64,000 nt of DNA from Panacagrimonas sp. (GCF_020697055.1 NZ_JAJFBP010000010.1:90597-154596), one strand, 5' to 3'; shown: positions 54,481-63,888, numbered from the stretch's first letter. Made by a program: numbers and translations. The notes: generated by a model from the letters alone, not told the origin.

Positions 54481-56040
54481 ATGGCCACCGGAACTGGCGT
54501 GGGGTCGGAGGGACGAAGTGGGCGCAGCGTGGTCTGCCTGCCCGCGCCTTCCCTGATCGCCCCCCCGATTGCGCGGGCATTCGATGCCGTGGGTTGGCGC
54601 CTGGAGCCGTTTCGTCCGCTCCGTCCACAGCCCGCCTCGCTGCTCGTTGACGAGACCGACCTGGGTGTCGCCGGCCTGATCGTCGTCGCCGGTACGCTCG
54701 ATACCGAACTCGAGGCGCTACTCCCGCACCTGCGCCGCAGCCAGACCGCGTGGATCGCGATCCTGGATCGCGACGATCTCGAACGTCCGCTGGTGCGCGA
54801 CCTCGTCGCCGAACACTGCTACGACTTTCTCACGCTGCCGCTGGATCCCGAGCGGCTGCGCTTCTGCCTGGGACATCTGACCGGCATGGCGTCGCTGATC
54901 CGCTCGCGCCTGCAGCGTCGTCCGGCCAGCGATGAGGCGGTCCAGAGCGCAACGGCCCGGGCCGAGCATCTGCAGGGGGCCGGCCTGATCCTCGGACGCA
55001 GCGCCGCGATCACGACGCTGCGCGACGCCATCGCCAAGCTCGCCGGCAGCGACTATCCGGTGCTGATCCAGGGCGAGAGCGGCACCGGCAAGGAACTGGC
55101 GTCGCGCGCGATCCACGAGACCTCGGCGCGACGCCATGCGCCGTTCGTTGCGGTCAACTGCGCGTCGCTGTCGCCCTCGCTGATCCACGCCGAACTGTTC
55201 GGTCACGAGCGCGGCGCGTTCACCGGCGCCACGCAGCAGCACAAGGGACACCTGGAAGCCGCGCACGGCGGCACCATCCTGCTGGACGAGATCGGCGATC
55301 TGGCCCTGGACCTGCAGCTGCTGCTGCTGCGCTTCCTCGACCAGGGCACGTTGCAGCGTGTCGGCGGCTGCCAGGCGATCGCGGTCGATGCGCGGATCAT
55401 CGCGGCCACGCACGTCGATCTCGAGCGCGCGGTGCGAGAAGGACGGTTCCGCGAGGACCTGTATTACCGCCTGCACGTGCTGTCGCTGAACCTGCCGCCG
55501 CTGCGCGAACGCGACAACGACGCCGAGGTTCTCGCACACCAGTTCCTGCAACGTTTCGCCGAGCGGCCGGACGACGTGCGCACGCTGTCGGCCTGCGCGC
55601 GCCTGGCGATCGGCACCCATCGCTGGCCCGGCAACGTGCGCGAGCTGATCAACCGCGTGCGCCGTGCGCTGGTGATGTCCGAAGGCGGCGAAGTCACCGC
55701 CCAGGATCTGGGCCTGGCCACCGGCGGCGACGCCTACGGACCGCTGCTGCGTCGCACCGACGTGCGCGACGACGCGGAGCGCGCACTGGTGACCAAGGCG
55801 CTCGAAGGCAGCGACGGCAACGCGGCGCGCGCCGCCTCGCTGATCGGGGTTTCGCGCGCGACGTTCTACCGGATGATGGAGCGCCACGGCATCGTGCCGC
55901 CGCGCACGCGCGCCACCGTCGCCAACGCCGCTGCCAACGACGGCGTCGTGCGGCGCAAGTCGGTGCTGGTGCCGGTGCCCCCGCCTGCGGCCACCCAGAA
56001 TCGCGATCCGCGATTCCGCTTCCCGCGCGACGTCGGCTGA
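54481..56040 (+). CDS. Sigma-54-dependent activator with degenerate receiver-like N terminus
   Basis: 519 residues. N-terminal domain (about 10-130) looks like a response-regulator receiver that has lost its phosphorylation site (end motif TLPLDPERL where active receivers have a lysine-proline). The AAA+ domain (about 165-400) has Walker A GESGTGKE, the sigma-54 contact motif GAFTGA, Walker B ILLDEIGDL and R-finger region REDLYYRLHVLSL. A Fis-type helix-turn-helix lies near 455-475 (NAARAASLIGVSRATFYRMM). Architecture like VpsR/FleQ-type regulators, some of which bind c-di-GMP; that is an analogy only. ATG 54481 has GGAGGGAGGG just upstream. Confidence 0.92.
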   Translation: MATGTGVGSEGRSGRSVVCLPAPSLIAPPIARAFDAVGWRLEPFRPLRPQPASLLVDETDLGVAGLIVVAGTLDTELEALLPHLRRSQTAWIAILDRDDLERPLVRDLVAEHCYDFLTLPLDPERLRFCLGHLTGMASLIRSRLQRRPASDEAVQSATARAEHLQGAGLILGRSAAITTLRDAIAKLAGSDYPVLIQGESGTGKELASRAIHETSARRHAPFVAVNCASLSPSLIHAELFGHERGAFTGATQQHKGHLEAAHGGTILLDEIGDLALDLQLLLLRFLDQGTLQRVGGCQAIAVDARIIAATHVDLERAVREGRFREDLYYRLHVLSLNLPPLRERDNDAEVLAHQFLQRFAERPDDVRTLSACARLAIGTHRWPGNVRELINRVRRALVMSEGGEVTAQDLGLATGGDAYGPLLRRTDVRDDAERALVTKALEGSDGNAARAASLIGVSRATFYRMMERHGIVPPRTRATVANAAANDGVVRRKSVLVPVPPPAATQNRDPRFRFPRDVG

Positions 56041-56174
56041 GCGGATCGGCTGCGCACGCTGCCGCGGCGGCGTGTGGCCGCAGGTAACATGGCCGCTTTC
56101 GACTGTCATCGAATGCGGATCATGGATTCGACTTCAACCGCTGCGGTTCGATCGCACGCACGATCCGGCCGCCC

Positions 56175-57110
56175 ATGACGCGACCCATGGTCGCGGGCCC
56201 CGGCTCCCTGACCGGCATCCTGCTGTTCGTCGGCGGCCTGTTCCTGTTCGCCTGCATGGACACGACCGTGAAATTCCTGGTCGCGCACTACCCGGTCCCG
56301 GTGGTGGCGGCGATGCGCTACATGGTCCACGCGTTGCTGATGCTGGTGCTGCTCGGCCCGACCCAGGGCCGACTGCTGATCAAGACCGAGCGCACCGGCT
56401 GGGTGCTGGTGCGCGCCGCCTGCCTGGCGGGCGCGACCTTCTTCATGGGCCTGGCGCTGCAGCGCATGCCGGTGGCCGAGACCACCGCGATCGTGTTCCT
56501 GTCGCCGCTGGTCGTGGTGCTGATCGCCGGACCCGTGCTCAAGGAAAAGGTGGGCGCGCTGGACTGGGTGGCGGCGCTGGCGGGTTTTCTCGGCATCGTG
56601 CTGATCGCGCGCCCGGGTGGAGACCTGGACATCGTCGGCATCGCCTTCGCGCTGGTCGCGGTCGCCGTGATGGTGGGCTACCAGCTGCTGTCGCGGATCC
56701 TGGTCACCACCGAGCGCACCGTCGCGATGCTGTTCTACGCGGCGATGTTCGGCTCGGTGCTGTTCGGCCTGACGCTGCCCTGGTTCTGGGAAGGCCCGCT
56801 GCCGCCGTGGGAGCACCAGCTGCTGTTCCTGCTCGTCGGCGCCTGCGGCGGCATGGGCCATTTCCTGTTCACCGCCGCCTACCACCAGACCGAGGCTTCG
56901 GCGCTGGCGCCGCTGATGTACGCGCAGCTGCTGTGGGCGGGCCTGCTCGGCTGGCTGGTTTTCGGCCACGTGCCGGATGCGTTGAGCATCCTGGGGATGC
57001 TGATCGTGGCCGGCTGCGGCGGACTGGTCGGACTCAAGCAGCACACCGTGCGCCGACGCCAGGCGCGTCTGAAAGCCGAAGCCGAAGCGCAGCTCGACAC
57101 CGAACCCTGA
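56175..57110 (+). CDS. EamA/DMT-family transporter
   Basis: 311 residues with ten predicted hydrophobic segments in two repeated halves, ending in a basic/acidic tail. The motif FACMDTTVKFLVAHYPVP in helix 1 and LAPLMYAQLLWAGLLGWLVFG in the second half are typical of this drug/metabolite transporter group. Inner-membrane exporter of unknown substrate. ATG 56175 or 56187 is possible. A lipoprotein gene follows after 34 bases. Confidence 0.9.
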   Translation: MTRPMVAGPGSLTGILLFVGGLFLFACMDTTVKFLVAHYPVPVVAAMRYMVHALLMLVLLGPTQGRLLIKTERTGWVLVRAACLAGATFFMGLALQRMPVAETTAIVFLSPLVVVLIAGPVLKEKVGALDWVAALAGFLGIVLIARPGGDLDIVGIAFALVAVAVMVGYQLLSRILVTTERTVAMLFYAAMFGSVLFGLTLPWFWEGPLPPWEHQLLFLLVGACGGMGHFLFTAAYHQTEASALAPLMYAQLLWAGLLGWLVFGHVPDALSILGMLIVAGCGGLVGLKQHTVRRRQARLKAEAEAQLDTEP

Positions 57111-57144
57111 GAAGGAAACTCCGCCACCAGGAGATCCAGCCGCC

Positions 57145-58749
57145 ATGCGTTGCGTCGTTCATGCCGTCCGCATCCTCGCCCTGCTCTGCCTGCCGCTGCT
57201 GCTGCACGGCTGCGCCACGGTCCAGTCCGCGCGAGACCCGATCAAGTCCTCCTCGTCGAAAAGCGCGGGCGCCGACGGCACGGTGTTCGCCTCGGTGACG
57301 GTCAACACCGGCGAGATCGCGGCGTTCGACGCGATCTACCTGGAGCGGATCCAGGACACCAAGAATCCCCTTTATTCGAAGAGCTACCTGCTGCGGAACA
57401 TCAGCGGCGGCCAGTCGCGCGACACGGCGCTGTTCGTCGGCGATCTGCCGGCCGGCGACTACCGCCTGCTGCAGCTCGACGCGCCCAACAACAAGTACCT
57501 CGCCATCAATGACGCGCAGGCCAAGGTCATCGGCAGCTTTCGCGTCGAGTCGGGGAAAGTCAGCGACCTGGGTCGCCTGGTCCTCACCGCGATCAACATC
57601 AAGGTGATCCTCGGGCGCAGCCCGTCGGTGCTCGACAACCGCGAGCTGGTCGCGCAGCTCGCGCCGGGCTACGTCGGCGCGATCCAGGGCAAGCCCGCCG
57701 CGCAGGGCTGGAACACGCCGCGGCAGGAGAGCGACATCGCCGAGGAGTACGCCAAGGTCTATCCGATCGGAACGGGCGGACTCAGCGAACTGCCTTCCGG
57801 CGAAGTCCTCGCCGGCTCGCGCATGGGCGTCGTGCTCGCGCGCAACACCGAGGGACGCTGGCGCGTCCTGTCGCGCACCGGGCGCCTCGACGCCGTGCTC
57901 TACACCACCGGGTACGCGGTCGGCGACAACGTGGCCGTCGTCGTCGGCGACGTGGGCACGCTGATGCGGATCGACAAGAGCGGCAAGGCGCACGACATCC
58001 CGCCGGGGAATCTGCCGTTCGGTGCCAATTTCTTCGTCGATCATTCGCCCGACCACTCGACCTGGTTCGTCGGCGTCCAGACCTCCACGACCGCCACGCT
58101 CTACCAGTCGTTGAAGCTCGAAAGCGGCACGTGGACGGCCGTGCGCAGCGACACCATCGAGGCCAGCGCCTGGAGCGGCGGCCGGGGCGTCTGGATGTGG
58201 CGCGGCGCCGGCGGCGTGGGCTTTGCGTCCACCGAATCGGGAAAGGTCGATTGCTACGACTACGCCACCAAGGCCTGGCGCAGCACGGGAGTGCCCGACG
58301 GTCGCCGATTGATCGCGCTGGCCGGCGGCCCCGGCCCGGCCGTGGGCGTGCTCACCGGCGTCAGCGGCGGCTTCGCGGGCGTGTTCGCCAAGACCCATTA
58401 CGCGCCGCAGTGCGGCGGCGCGTGGGTGGAAACCGACTCGCCGTACAAGGTCAAGATGAGCCCGCCGATCGTCGTGCCGTCGGGCAGCATCATCGAAGGC
58501 GGCGGCGCGTTCGGCGACAAGGGTCTGTACCGCAGCACCGATCGCGGAAAGACCTGGATCAAAGTCACCAGCGACGTCACCGTCTTCAATGACCGGCTCT
58601 GGGTGCTGCCCAGGACCGGCCTGTTCGCGATCTCGACCGGCGCGTTCGGCATCGAGAGCGTCGAGCACTCGGGCGACGACGGCCAGACCTGGAAGCTCGA
58701 GCTCACCAGCATCAATCGCCAGATCCTGGATCGACAGCTGAAGAAATAG
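57145..58749 (+). CDS. Lipoprotein with Asp-box (BNR/sialidase-like) repeats
   Basis: 534 residues. Lipobox LHGC (cysteine about 23) after a hydrophobic signal. The N-terminal part (about 45-150) is a DUF2846-like beta domain (LERIQDTKNP, LFVGDLPAGDYRLLQLD). The C-terminal part contains two Asp boxes, YRSTDRGKTWIKV and HSGDDGQTWKLEL, plus related WMWRGAGGVGF strands, so a beta-propeller is likely. Catalytic residues of sialidases are not evident. Anchored in a membrane facing the periplasm or surface. A surface-carbohydrate gene follows after 48 bases. Confidence 0.82.
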   Translation: MRCVVHAVRILALLCLPLLLHGCATVQSARDPIKSSSSKSAGADGTVFASVTVNTGEIAAFDAIYLERIQDTKNPLYSKSYLLRNISGGQSRDTALFVGDLPAGDYRLLQLDAPNNKYLAINDAQAKVIGSFRVESGKVSDLGRLVLTAINIKVILGRSPSVLDNRELVAQLAPGYVGAIQGKPAAQGWNTPRQESDIAEEYAKVYPIGTGGLSELPSGEVLAGSRMGVVLARNTEGRWRVLSRTGRLDAVLYTTGYAVGDNVAVVVGDVGTLMRIDKSGKAHDIPPGNLPFGANFFVDHSPDHSTWFVGVQTSTTATLYQSLKLESGTWTAVRSDTIEASAWSGGRGVWMWRGAGGVGFASTESGKVDCYDYATKAWRSTGVPDGRRLIALAGGPGPAVGVLTGVSGGFAGVFAKTHYAPQCGGAWVETDSPYKVKMSPPIVVPSGSIIEGGGAFGDKGLYRSTDRGKTWIKVTSDVTVFNDRLWVLPRTGLFAISTGAFGIESVEHSGDDGQTWKLELTSINRQILDRQLKK

Positions 58750-58797
58750 GCCGGCGAAGCAGGTCGGTCGACACGCATTCAGGCAAAATTCATCCGA

Positions 58798-60255
58798 ATG
58801 TCCTCCATGACCCCCCTCATCATCCCGGTCGAAAACCAGGTCCGGGAACTCGACGCCAAGCTGTTGCTGGCCTGCGTCGCCGCCGAACGGGGGCTGCCCG
58901 TGGTGCTGGGCTCGCGCACGTTCATCAATTTCGCGATGACGCACCTGCCGCGCGGCCTGTTCCTGGCCAAGAGCCTGCGTTCGATCAGCGGCAAGCTGAT
59001 GGGCATCATCCGCGGGCTCGGCCACCAGATCGTCGCGTGGGACGAGGAGTCGCTGGTGCGCTACACCTCGCCCGAGTACTACTCGTGGCGCTATTCCGAG
59101 GACACGTTCAAGCACGTCGACCAGCTCTTCGCCTGGGGCGCGGACGACGCGGAGTTCTTCACCACGTACCACGGCTACACCGGTGTGCCGGTGCACATCA
59201 CCGGCAACCCGCGCATCGACCTGCTGCGGCCCGACGTACGCGGTTACTTCGAGCCCGAAGTGGCTGCGCTCAAGGCGCGCTACGGCGACTTCATCCTGAT
59301 CAACACGGCGTTTTCGTTCGTCAACGCCTTCGTGCCGTCACTGAACCTGATCCAGCACGACCGCTCGGGCCAGACGTTCGTGAGCCGCACCGGCATGGGC
59401 ATGAGCCTGCCCTTCGCCACCGGCATGGCGAACCACTACCAGGCGCTCTACGACGCCTTTCGCGATCTGATGCCCAGGCTCGCGGCCTGGTTCCCGAACC
59501 ATCGCATCGTGCTGCGCCCGCACCCGTCGGAGAACCACGACGTGTGGCGCCAGATCATGGCCGGCTGTCCCAAGGTGGACGTGGTCCACGAGGGCAACGT
59601 CGTGCCCTGGCTGATGGCAGCCAAGGTGCTGCTGCACAACGGCTGCACCACCGCGGTGGAAGCCGCCGTGCTCGATACGCCGGCCGTTTCGTACATGCCG
59701 GCGCTCTCCGAGGTCTACGACTACCACCTGCCGAACGGGCTGAGCCACCAGGCGCACACGCAGGACGACGTGCGCCGGCTGATCGGCGAGATCCTCGATG
59801 GTCGACTGGGAACGGTCGCGCCCGAGACCAGGAAGCGTTTCTTCGATCGGCACCTGTCGTCGACGCAGGGGCCGCTCGCCTGCGATCGCGTGCTCGACGT
59901 GTTTCTCGCCAGCGGTTATGCGGATCGCGCGCCGCGGGCCACGCCGGCCTCGGTCTGGCTCAAGGCCTGGGCCGCGGGGCAGTGGCGCACGTTCAAGAAG
60001 CGCGTCAATCGTCTGCGCCCGAACCACCGCAACAGCGCCGCCTACCACGCGCACCGCTTCCCAGAGGTCAGCGCGGACGAGATCAACGCCCGCATCGCGC
60101 GCTTCGGCGCGCTGCTCGGCCGCTTCGGAAGCGTGAAGGCCGAACTGGTCTCCGACTACGTCTTCCGGATCCACGATCCGCTGGCCGCCCCGCGCGGCGT
60201 CGGCAGCGCGAAGGGCCACGACGAGATCGAATTCGCGACCCAGCCCGATCACTAG
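58798..60255 (+). CDS. Surface carbohydrate biosynthesis protein
   Basis: 485 residues of the family named surface carbohydrate biosynthesis protein, with a GT-B-like or CDP-glycerol-transferase-like second half. Conserved features seen are VENQVRELDAKLLLA near the N terminus, RPHPSENHDVW (about 239-249), LLHNGCTTAVEAAVLDTPAVSY (in parts, about 280-300). It probably acts in assembly of a capsule or O-antigen containing a nonulosonic acid. Cytoplasmic. Directly upstream of the CMP-sugar synthetase gene, with which it likely shares an operon. Confidence 0.82.
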   Translation: MSSMTPLIIPVENQVRELDAKLLLACVAAERGLPVVLGSRTFINFAMTHLPRGLFLAKSLRSISGKLMGIIRGLGHQIVAWDEESLVRYTSPEYYSWRYSEDTFKHVDQLFAWGADDAEFFTTYHGYTGVPVHITGNPRIDLLRPDVRGYFEPEVAALKARYGDFILINTAFSFVNAFVPSLNLIQHDRSGQTFVSRTGMGMSLPFATGMANHYQALYDAFRDLMPRLAAWFPNHRIVLRPHPSENHDVWRQIMAGCPKVDVVHEGNVVPWLMAAKVLLHNGCTTAVEAAVLDTPAVSYMPALSEVYDYHLPNGLSHQAHTQDDVRRLIGEILDGRLGTVAPETRKRFFDRHLSSTQGPLACDRVLDVFLASGYADRAPRATPASVWLKAWAAGQWRTFKKRVNRLRPNHRNSAAYHAHRFPEVSADEINARIARFGALLGRFGSVKAELVSDYVFRIHDPLAAPRGVGSAKGHDEIEFATQPDH

Positions 60256-60327
60256 CCCTTCCTTGAACGCCGAATCGAAGATGAGCGCAGCGCGCGTCCC
60301 GCGGATCGTGACCGGGCACGCGCGCTG

Positions 60328-61503
60328 ATGGCGATGCGCTGGGTTGCGTTGCAGCCGCTGCGCGGGGGCTCCAAGACGATCCCCGACAAGAATCTGCGCA
60401 TCATCGCCGGCCGCCCGCTGTACGCCTGGAGCCTGGGCGCGGCGCTCGATTCGGGCTGTTTCGATGCGATCTACGTGGCATCGGACTCCGCCGAGATCCG
60501 CGGCGACGTGCGCGCCCGCTTCGGCTCGCGCGTCAACGTGATCGATCGCGCACCCGAGAACGCCACCGACGACGCCAGCAGCGAGTCGGTGATGCTCGAG
60601 GTCGCCGCCAAGGTCTCGTGCGACGTGATGTCGCTGATCCAGGCGACCTCGCCGCTGACGCGCCCGGAGGATTTCCGCATCGCGCGTGCGCGCTTCGAGC
60701 GCGAGGGCCTGGACTCGCTGCTCACCGGCGTCGAGCTCAAGCGCTTCTTCTGGACGCACGACGCGCAGCCACTGAACTACGACCCGGCGCGGCGTCCGCG
60801 GCGGCAGGATTTTCCGGCCACGCTGATGGAGAACGGCGCGTTCTACTTCACGCGCAGCCAGCTGCTGACGCGCACCGGCTCGAGGTTGTGCGGACGCATC
60901 GGCGTGTATCGCATGCACGAGGAATCCGCCGCGGAACTCGACGAGCTCTCGGACTGGCCGATCGTGGAGAGCCTGCTGCGCCGACGCTTCACCGTGTCGC
61001 GCGACATCCGCATGATCGTGGTGGACGTGGACGGCACGTTCACCGACGGCGGCATGTACTACGACGCCAAGGGCGAGGCGCTGAAGAAATTCGACACGCG
61101 CGATGCCAAGGGATTGCTGCTGCTGCAGGAGGCCGGCGTGCGCATCTGCATCGTCACCGCCGAGGACAGCAAGGTCGTCCACGCCCGCATGCGCAAGCTC
61201 GGCTTCGAGGACTACTTTCCCGGCGTCAAGGACAAGCCGGCTTGGCTCGCCGAAGCCGGCGAGCGCTGGCAGGTGAGCCTCGAACAGACCGCCTACATCG
61301 GCGACGACGTCAACGACCTGGCGTGCCTGCGCATCGTGGGGCTGTCGGCCTGCCCCGCCGACGCGGTTCCGGAAGTGCGCGACGCCGTGAAGTACATCTG
61401 CGGCGCACCCGGCGGCAGGGGCGCGGTGCGCGAGTTCAGCGACATGATCCGCGCGCACGTCGTGGCCAAGGCCGAAGGTTCGAACGGGAGCGTTTCGAAA
61501 TGA
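60328..61503 (+). CDS. CMP-nonulosonate synthetase fused to a KdsC-like HAD phosphatase
   Basis: 391 residues. Residues 1-225 are an acylneuraminate/legionaminate cytidylyltransferase: LRGGSKTIPDKN (about 11-22), ASDSAEI, QATSPLT (105-111). Residues 228-380 are an HAD phosphatase of the KDO-8-phosphate type: DVDGTFTDGG (233-242), IVTAEDS (275-281) and GDDVND (325-330). The fusion would dephosphorylate the nonulosonic acid 9-phosphate and then activate it with CTP; the same fused order is known from animal CMP-sialate synthetases. ATG 60328; stop overlaps the next start. Confidence 0.92.
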   Translation: MAMRWVALQPLRGGSKTIPDKNLRIIAGRPLYAWSLGAALDSGCFDAIYVASDSAEIRGDVRARFGSRVNVIDRAPENATDDASSESVMLEVAAKVSCDVMSLIQATSPLTRPEDFRIARARFEREGLDSLLTGVELKRFFWTHDAQPLNYDPARRPRRQDFPATLMENGAFYFTRSQLLTRTGSRLCGRIGVYRMHEESAAELDELSDWPIVESLLRRRFTVSRDIRMIVVDVDGTFTDGGMYYDAKGEALKKFDTRDAKGLLLLQEAGVRICIVTAEDSKVVHARMRKLGFEDYFPGVKDKPAWLAEAGERWQVSLEQTAYIGDDVNDLACLRIVGLSACPADAVPEVRDAVKYICGAPGGRGAVREFSDMIRAHVVAKAEGSNGSVSK

Positions 61504-62423
61504 TTCCGCTGAATCGCCACGGCCCCGCCATCCTGCTGCGCAAGGCGCGGCGATGGCTCGAGCCCGACCTCGATCCCAAGCGCGTCGCCAAGGTGTTCGA
61601 GGAATTCGACGAGCGCGGCGGATACGCCCAATGGCACGCGCAGTGCAAAGCGGCGCTCGCCCGGCCGCAGACGCTGCGCGACGCACCGGGGCCGGTGGTG
61701 ACGAACGGCTTCGTCGTGAAGCAGGCGATGTCGGCCATCCAGGCGACCGAGCTGCTCGCGGCCGTCGGCGCGGCGCACGGCAGGGATCCCGAACGGCTCA
61801 AGCGCGACTCGGGCAAGCTCGAAGGCTATCCGCTGGACGATCCCGCGCTGCTGCGGCGCCTGGCGCAGGCCGCGCTGACGAGCGAGGTCGACGCGCACTG
61901 TCTCGATTTCTTCGGCAGCGAGTACTTCGTGTACTGGTGCACGGTGTCGCGCACCGCACCGCTGGCCCAAGGCGCGCCCACCGTCTCCTTCAAGTGGCAT
62001 TGCGATCGCGGCCCGCGCGCGCACCTGAAGGTGCTGGTCTATCTCAACGATCACCGCGAGCACGGCGGCGGTACGTCGTACCTCGATCTGGATGCGAGCG
62101 AGGCGGTCGCCGGCAGCGGCTACGTCTTTGCCCGCGGCAAGCGCCGCACGGGATCGATCCAGGAACTATCGACGCTGGCCAAGCGGCCGGTCACGCCCTA
62201 CGACCACCTGCCGCGCGCCGGCGACGCGGTGCTGTTCCAGCCCTCGCGCGTGCTCCATCGCGGCATCACGCCCACGCTCGGTCCGCGCTACGTGCTGACG
62301 CTGTGCCTGCTGCCGAGCCCGGTGGGCTGGTCGGCGGCGCTGGATCGTTCGGCGCAGATCGACCTGCGCCACGACCCGATCTGGCATCCGGATGCGCGGG
62401 CGCTGGCGAAGCGCTTCACGTAG
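61500..62423 (+). CDS. 2-oxoglutarate/Fe(II)-oxygenase-like protein coupled to CMP-sugar gene
   Basis: 307 residues, soluble. A jelly-roll-like second half has H167-C-D169 in FKWHCDRGPRAHLKV, a distal histidine His253 in VLHRG and an arginine Arg263 (GPRYVLTL), the pattern H-x-D...H plus R of 2-oxoglutarate-dependent oxygenases of the phytanoyl-CoA type. Start ATG overlaps the upstream stop (ATGA), so it is translated with the CMP-nonulosonate synthetase and may hydroxylate the sugar or a precursor. That role is inference; a non-enzymatic cupin-like role is possible. Confidence 0.72.
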   Translation: MIPLNRHGPAILLRKARRWLEPDLDPKRVAKVFEEFDERGGYAQWHAQCKAALARPQTLRDAPGPVVTNGFVVKQAMSAIQATELLAAVGAAHGRDPERLKRDSGKLEGYPLDDPALLRRLAQAALTSEVDAHCLDFFGSEYFVYWCTVSRTAPLAQGAPTVSFKWHCDRGPRAHLKVLVYLNDHREHGGGTSYLDLDASEAVAGSGYVFARGKRRTGSIQELSTLAKRPVTPYDHLPRAGDAVLFQPSRVLHRGITPTLGPRYVLTLCLLPSPVGWSAALDRSAQIDLRHDPIWHPDARALAKRFT

Positions 62424-62438
62424 GCCGGCAAAGCGCGG

Positions 62439-63716
62439 CTAGAACCGCTTTCCGACCGACAAGCCGAAGCCGTACACCTCGTCGGCGATGTCGACTTCGC
62501 CACCGCCGAGCGCGGCGGGGATCGAGTTGTGCCCCTGCACGTTGCGGATCGGCGTCGCGTAACCCATGCCGGAGAGTTCCCACTTGTCGCGGAACAGATA
62601 GGTCGCGCCGACCGTGTAGGTCTCGCGGTGCGTCAGGCAGCCGAGGAACGCGAAGAAGGTGTTGTCCTTGGTGAGCAGGCCAGTGCCGTGCAGGAATCCG
62701 CCACGCAGCGTGAGCTTGGGCGTGGCGGCGTATTCGATGCCCAGCTTGTAGGCGTTCAGATCGTTGAACCCGAAGCCCGGGCCATCGTTGCTGCCCAGCA
62801 GATTGCCTTCGACGGAGAACTCGTCGAGCCCGTTCTTGAAGGCGGCCTCGGACTTGTAGGTCAGACGCTGCGCCTCGAGCACCACCACCAGCTTCTCGAA
62901 TGGCTTGATCGTGAAACCGCCGCCGTAGATCGACGGCAGCTCAAGCTTGCCGCCACGCGCGACCAGTCCGCGATACTCGTCGTGCTGCGCGTTGTAGTTC
63001 TTGGTCTTGTACGCCGCACCTGCGGTGAGCCAGGGCGTGATCTGCCACTTGAATCCGAAGCCGGCCGAGAACGTGAACACGCCGTCCAATCCCTGGTTGG
63101 TGACGTGGCCGGGCGAGACCGAAAACGCCGCGTCGTCGAGGAACTGCAGGCCCTGCACCGACAGCTGCTGATAACCGATGTTGAGGCTCGCACCGACGTG
63201 GAAGCTGTCGGTCAACCGGTAGGCCAGCGCGTTGACGATGCTCGACGAGGCCAGGTACAGCGTCGCGCGATTGGGCGTGCCACCGAAGCGTCGATACGGA
63301 TTGCCCGCGAAGTCCGGCCCCAGTCCGGCGTTGAGGATCGTGACGCCATAGGCCCAGTCGTTGTTCAGGCGCATCGACAGGCCGCCTTGCGGAATCATGT
63401 ACCAGGAGCGTCCGTCCGAGGTGAACACCTCGCCGTCGGGCGCGCCACCCGCGGTGTTGCCTTCATAACGACCTTCGGCGTTGGCCCAGAACACGTCGGC
63501 GCCGAAGTCCCATCGATCGCCCAGCGACAGCGCGTGCGCCGGATTGGCTCCCAGCGTCGTGGTCTCGGTGGCGTACGAGTACGTCACGCCGCCCATGCCC
63601 ATCGAGTTGATGCCGTTGCCGTGCTCGAACACGCCGAGCGTCGCGGAGGCACTGTTGGAGAACAGAAGAAAAAGGCCGGACAGCAACAACGACGACTGCA
63701 GCGCGGGGCGCTTCAC
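62439..63716 (-). CDS. OmpP1/FadL-family outer-membrane porin
   Basis: 425 residues from GTG 63716 with AGGAG nine bases upstream. Signal peptide about 1-26 (LLLSGLFLLFSNSASA), then GNGINSMGMGGVTYSYATETTTLGANPA, the N-terminal plug/hatch motif of FadL-type proteins, and a beta barrel ending in ...YGFGLSVGKRF with a terminal phenylalanine. It lets hydrophobic compounds or fatty acids cross the outer membrane; FadE at 20654 fits. Its stop is 15 bases from the convergent oxygenase-like gene. Confidence 0.9.
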   Translation of the reverse strand: MKRPALQSSLLLSGLFLLFSNSASATLGVFEHGNGINSMGMGGVTYSYATETTTLGANPAHALSLGDRWDFGADVFWANAEGRYEGNTAGGAPDGEVFTSDGRSWYMIPQGGLSMRLNNDWAYGVTILNAGLGPDFAGNPYRRFGGTPNRATLYLASSSIVNALAYRLTDSFHVGASLNIGYQQLSVQGLQFLDDAAFSVSPGHVTNQGLDGVFTFSAGFGFKWQITPWLTAGAAYKTKNYNAQHDEYRGLVARGGKLELPSIYGGGFTIKPFEKLVVVLEAQRLTYKSEAAFKNGLDEFSVEGNLLGSNDGPGFGFNDLNAYKLGIEYAATPKLTLRGGFLHGTGLLTKDNTFFAFLGCLTHRETYTVGATYLFRDKWELSGMGYATPIRNVQGHNSIPAALGGGEVDIADEVYGFGLSVGKRF

Positions 63717-63800
63717 GATGGGGATCTCCTAGGGGTGAGTCTTTGTTTGGTCGTTAACTACAAGCCACAGGGTGGTCTCGCAATTAGGGAGACTCCTGTC

Positions 63801-63818
63801 ACTACCCGTGCGGGTAGT
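63801..63818. promoter_or_regulatory. 18-bp palindrome before the FadL-type porin gene
   Basis: ACTACCCG-TG-CGGGTAGT is a perfect 8-bp inverted repeat, about 85 bases upstream of the porin start and 70 bases from the end of the next gene. The surrounding 63717-63888 gap is AT-richer and must hold the porin promoter. Confidence 0.5.
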
Positions 63819-63888
63819 TCTCCGTGCGCCGCTGGCAGGACCCGCGCAGTATCCTGCGGCCCGCGCGGCAAACAGGTGCAGATCAACG

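Noticed and set aside
63717..63888. A gene between the porin and the right-edge gene
   Set aside because: No start with a ribosome-binding site and no frame longer than about 50 codons that is not a shadow; it is better explained as a promoter region.
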